Of a stretch of DNA of 64,000 nt, positions 61,588-64,000 are shown one piece after another (within the stretch, counting starts at the first letter, position 1; every line of letters starts with the position of its first letter). The notes beneath the pieces are model-generated. The model did no database searches, had not been told where the DNA came from, and was given only the letters and a program-made list of their open reading frames with translations. This DNA comes from JAJFJD01 sp965228975 (GTDB taxonomy: Bacteria; Pseudomonadota; Alphaproteobacteria; UBA8366): contig OZ245851.1 in NCBI GenBank assembly GCA_965228975.1, positions 3,596,001 to 3,660,000 on the forward strand. Direction: 5' to 3'. A program made the translations under genes and the position numbers.

Positions 61588-64000
61588 GCGAGATTCGAGG
61601 CCAACCAACGCTCCGCTTGCTCGATGGGGACGCCCTTGCGGGCGGCATAATCCTCGAGTTGATCACGGCCGATCTTGCCGATGCCGAAATAGCGCGACTC
61701 CGGATGCCAAAAATAGAAACCGGAAACCGACGCCGCCGGCATCATGGCGAAGCTGTCCGTCAGCGAGATCGACGCGTTCTTCTCCGCCTTCAGCAAGTCG
61801 AACAATATCCGTTTCTCAGTGTGGTCCGGGCAGGCCGGGTAACCGGGCGCCGGGCGAATGCCCTGGTAGCGTTCCTTGATCAAGGCTTCGTTGTCCAACG
61901 CCTCGTCCGGCGCGTATCCCCAGAATTCCGTGCGGACGCGCTCATGCATGCGCTCCGCGAAGGCTTCGGCGAACCGGTCCGCGACGGCTTTCAGCAGGAT
62001 ATCGTTGTAGTCGTCGTGGTTGCTGCGGAAATCCCGCAGCCGGTCTTCGATCCGCAGTCCGGCCGTTACCGCAAACCCGCCGATGTAGTCGGCGACGCCG
62101 CTATCCTTCGGCGCCACGAAGTCCGCGAGACAGTAATTGAACCGCCCTTCCCGCTTGGCCATCTGCTGGCGCAGAAAATGGAACTCGGTGCGAAGCGATG
62201 ACCGGTCGCCGTCTTCGTAGACTTCCACGTCGTCGCCAACGGCATTCGCCGGGAAGAAGCCGATGACAGCCCGCGCCTCAAGCCAATTTTCGGCAATGAC
62301 GCGGTCGATCATCGCGCGCGCGTCGTCATAAAGGCTCCGCGCGGCTTCGCCGACGACCTCGTCCTGCAGGATCTTCGGGTAGTTCCCCGCCAACTCCCAG
62401 GTCCGGAAGAACGGGGTCCAGTCGATGCGGTCGACCAATTCGCCGAAGTCATAATCCTCGAAGGACCTGACACCGAGAAAAGTCGGTTTCGGTGGCGAGA
62501 CCGACTCCCAGTCGATCTTGCAGCGTGCCGCCCGTGCCTCGGCAAGGGTATTTTGCTTCGCGCCCTTGCGTTGTCCGGCATGGGTTTCCCGGATGGTGTC
62601 GTATTCGGCCCGAACGGTGGACACGAACTCGTCCTTATGCGTGTCGCTGACCAGATTGCTTGTCACCCCGACCGCGCGCGAGGCGTCCACGACATGAACA
62701 GTCGCACCGTCATAGTTCGGCGCGATCTTCACTGCGGTGTGGACCTTGGACGTGGTTGCGCCGCCAATCAGCAGCGGCTGCGTGAACCCCTGGCGGCTCA
62801 TCTCCTTCGCCACGGTCGCCATCTCTTCGAGCGAGGGCGTGATCAGACCGCTCAAACCGATCGCATCGACGTCCTCGCGCTTTGCGGTCTCGAGGATCGT
62901 CGTATAGGGCACCATGACGCCGAGGTCGATGACCTCGAAGTTATTACACTGGAGCACGACGCCCACGATGTTCTTACCGATGTCGTGGACATCACCTTTC
63001 ACGGTCGCCAACAGGACCTTGCCCTTGGCACGGGCGCCTTCCTCTTTCTCCGCCTCGATATACGGTAACAGATGCGCTACCGCCTGTTTCATGACCCGCG
63101 CGCTCTTCACCACTTGCGGGAGGAACATCTGACCCGATCCGAACAGGTCGCCGACCACGTTCATGCCGTCCATTAGCGGTCCTTCGATGACCTCGATCGG
63201 ACGGTCATGGGCGAGCCGCGCTTCCTCGGTGTCCTCGACGATATACTCGTTCAAGCCTTTTACCAGGGCGTGAGACAAGCGTTCCTGAACCGTGCCTTCG
63301 CGCCAGGACAGATCCTCCACGGCGGACTTTTTCTGGCCCTTGACGGTGTCCGCGACCTCCAATAACCGTTCGGTACCGTCCGCCCGGCGGTTGAGGACGA
63401 CGTCTTCGACGCGTTCGCGAAGCTCTTCGGGAATTTCCGCATAGACGGCGAGCTGTCCGGCGTTCACGATCCCCATATCCATGCCGGCGCGGGTCGCGTG
63501 ATACAGGAACACGGCGTGCATCGCCTCGCGCACCGGGTCGTTGCCGCGGAAGGAAAATGACATGTTGCTGACGCCGCCGCTGACCATCGCGTGCGGCAGG
63601 TCGCGCTTGATGTCGCGCGTCGCCTCGATGAAATCGACGGCGTAATTGTCATGTTCCTCGATGCCGGTCGCGACGGCGAAGATATTCGGATCGAAGATGA
63701 TGTCCTGCGGCGGGAAGCCGACCGTTTCGGTAAGAATTCGGTACGAGCGCTTGCAGATTTCGACCTTGCGCGCCCGCGTATCCGCCTGTCCCTGCTCGTC
63801 GAAGGCCATGACGACGACCGCCGCCCCGTAGCGCAGGATTTCCCGCGCCTGTTCGATAAAGGCCTCCTCGCCCTCCTTCAGGCTGATCGAGTTGACCACG
63901 CCTTTGCCCTGCATGCATTTCAAGCCGATCTGGATCACATTCCATTTCGACGAATCGATCATGATCGGGACACGCGAGATATCCGGTTCCGACGCGATCA
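61584..64000 (-). CDS. metH: Cobalamin-dependent methionine synthase, partial
   Basis: The gene runs off the right edge, so the N-terminal homocysteine domain and part of the folate domain are missing; 805 residues are visible. Present are the end of the pterin-binding domain (IMIDSSKW, GFPPQDIIFDPNIFAVATGI, DLPHAMVSGGVSNMSFSFRG), the four-helix cap, and the cobalamin domain with the lower-ligand motif D-x-H-x-x-G in TVKGDVHDIGKNIVG. The C-terminal reactivation domain shows IRPAPGYPACPDHTEKRILF, which binds SAM. It makes methionine from homocysteine and methyl-tetrahydrofolate. No B12 riboswitch is visible because the 5' end is outside. Confidence 0.95.
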   Translation of the reverse strand, partial: IASEPDISRVPIMIDSSKWNVIQIGLKCMQGKGVVNSISLKEGEEAFIEQAREILRYGAAVVVMAFDEQGQADTRARKVEICKRSYRILTETVGFPPQDIIFDPNIFAVATGIEEHDNYAVDFIEATRDIKRDLPHAMVSGGVSNMSFSFRGNDPVREAMHAVFLYHATRAGMDMGIVNAGQLAVYAEIPEELRERVEDVVLNRRADGTERLLEVADTVKGQKKSAVEDLSWREGTVQERLSHALVKGLNEYIVEDTEEARLAHDRPIEVIEGPLMDGMNVVGDLFGSGQMFLPQVVKSARVMKQAVAHLLPYIEAEKEEGARAKGKVLLATVKGDVHDIGKNIVGVVLQCNNFEVIDLGVMVPYTTILETAKREDVDAIGLSGLITPSLEEMATVAKEMSRQGFTQPLLIGGATTSKVHTAVKIAPNYDGATVHVVDASRAVGVTSNLVSDTHKDEFVSTVRAEYDTIRETHAGQRKGAKQNTLAEARAARCKIDWESVSPPKPTFLGVRSFEDYDFGELVDRIDWTPFFRTWELAGNYPKILQDEVVGEAARSLYDDARAMIDRVIAENWLEARAVIGFFPANAVGDDVEVYEDGDRSSLRTEFHFLRQQMAKREGRFNYCLADFVAPKDSGVADYIGGFAVTAGLRIEDRLRDFRSNHDDYNDILLKAVADRFAEAFAERMHERVRTEFWGYAPDEALDNEALIKERYQGIRPAPGYPACPDHTEKRILFDLLKAEKNASISLTDSFAMMPAASVSGFYFWHPESRYFGIGKIGRDQLEDYAARKGVPIEQAERWLASNLA

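Noticed and set aside
61584..64000. metH as a naturally truncated gene
   Set aside because: The frame continues without a stop to the last base, with pterin-domain homology still running, so the window edge cuts it.

Overview
The window is GC-rich DNA (roughly 60% G+C by eye) with closely packed genes and frequent 4-base ATGA stop/start overlaps. It carries a complete division and cell-wall (dcw) cluster followed by lpxC, bamD, recN and ligA, then an aminopeptidase P, prmA and uvrD. That order, the long FtsZ linker, the GANTC sites before mraZ and the protein sequences point to an alphaproteobacterium, probably Rhodospirillales-like. The genus cannot be told from sequence alone. No mobile element, CRISPR array, tRNA or rRNA was seen; the one RNA gene recognised is RNase P RNA.

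Left part (1-25.1 kb), metabolism and accessory genes: the end of an SDR oxidoreductase; a class I and a class II fumarase separated by a TfoX-domain gene; an orphan CheW protein carrying a C-terminal truncated-haemoglobin domain (the most unusual gene here); an alpha/beta hydrolase; a ribbon-helix-helix protein; a large AsmA-type protein; a membrane sulfatase-like protein; a crotonase and a family III CoA-transferase; an amidase; a GlcD/D-lactate-dehydrogenase-type flavoprotein; two exported proteins of unknown function; a fused hydantoinase/5-oxoprolinase; a DUF3750 protein; a TerB-DnaJ protein and a coupled cell-wall amidase that appears to start at CTG.

Centre (25.17-50.55 kb): rnpB, then an AT-rich 420-base control region with two sets of 11-base-phased repeats, then mraZ-rsmH-ftsL-ftsI-murE-murF-mraY-murD-ftsW-murG-murC-murB-ddl-ftsQ-ftsA-ftsZ. 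These genes make the lipid-linked peptidoglycan precursor and build the septal machine that uses it. Two perfect hairpins lie in the ftsZ leader and a strong terminator follows ftsZ. lpxC (lipid A) has its own promoter. bamD (outer membrane assembly), recN and ligA (DNA repair and replication) follow.

Right part (50.55-64 kb): aminopeptidase P, prmA and uvrD on the minus strand; an HtrA-like protein in which all three catalytic positions are substituted; a ClC channel with CBS domains; a diguanylate cyclase; a thioesterase; a BASS-like transporter; and metH running off the right edge.
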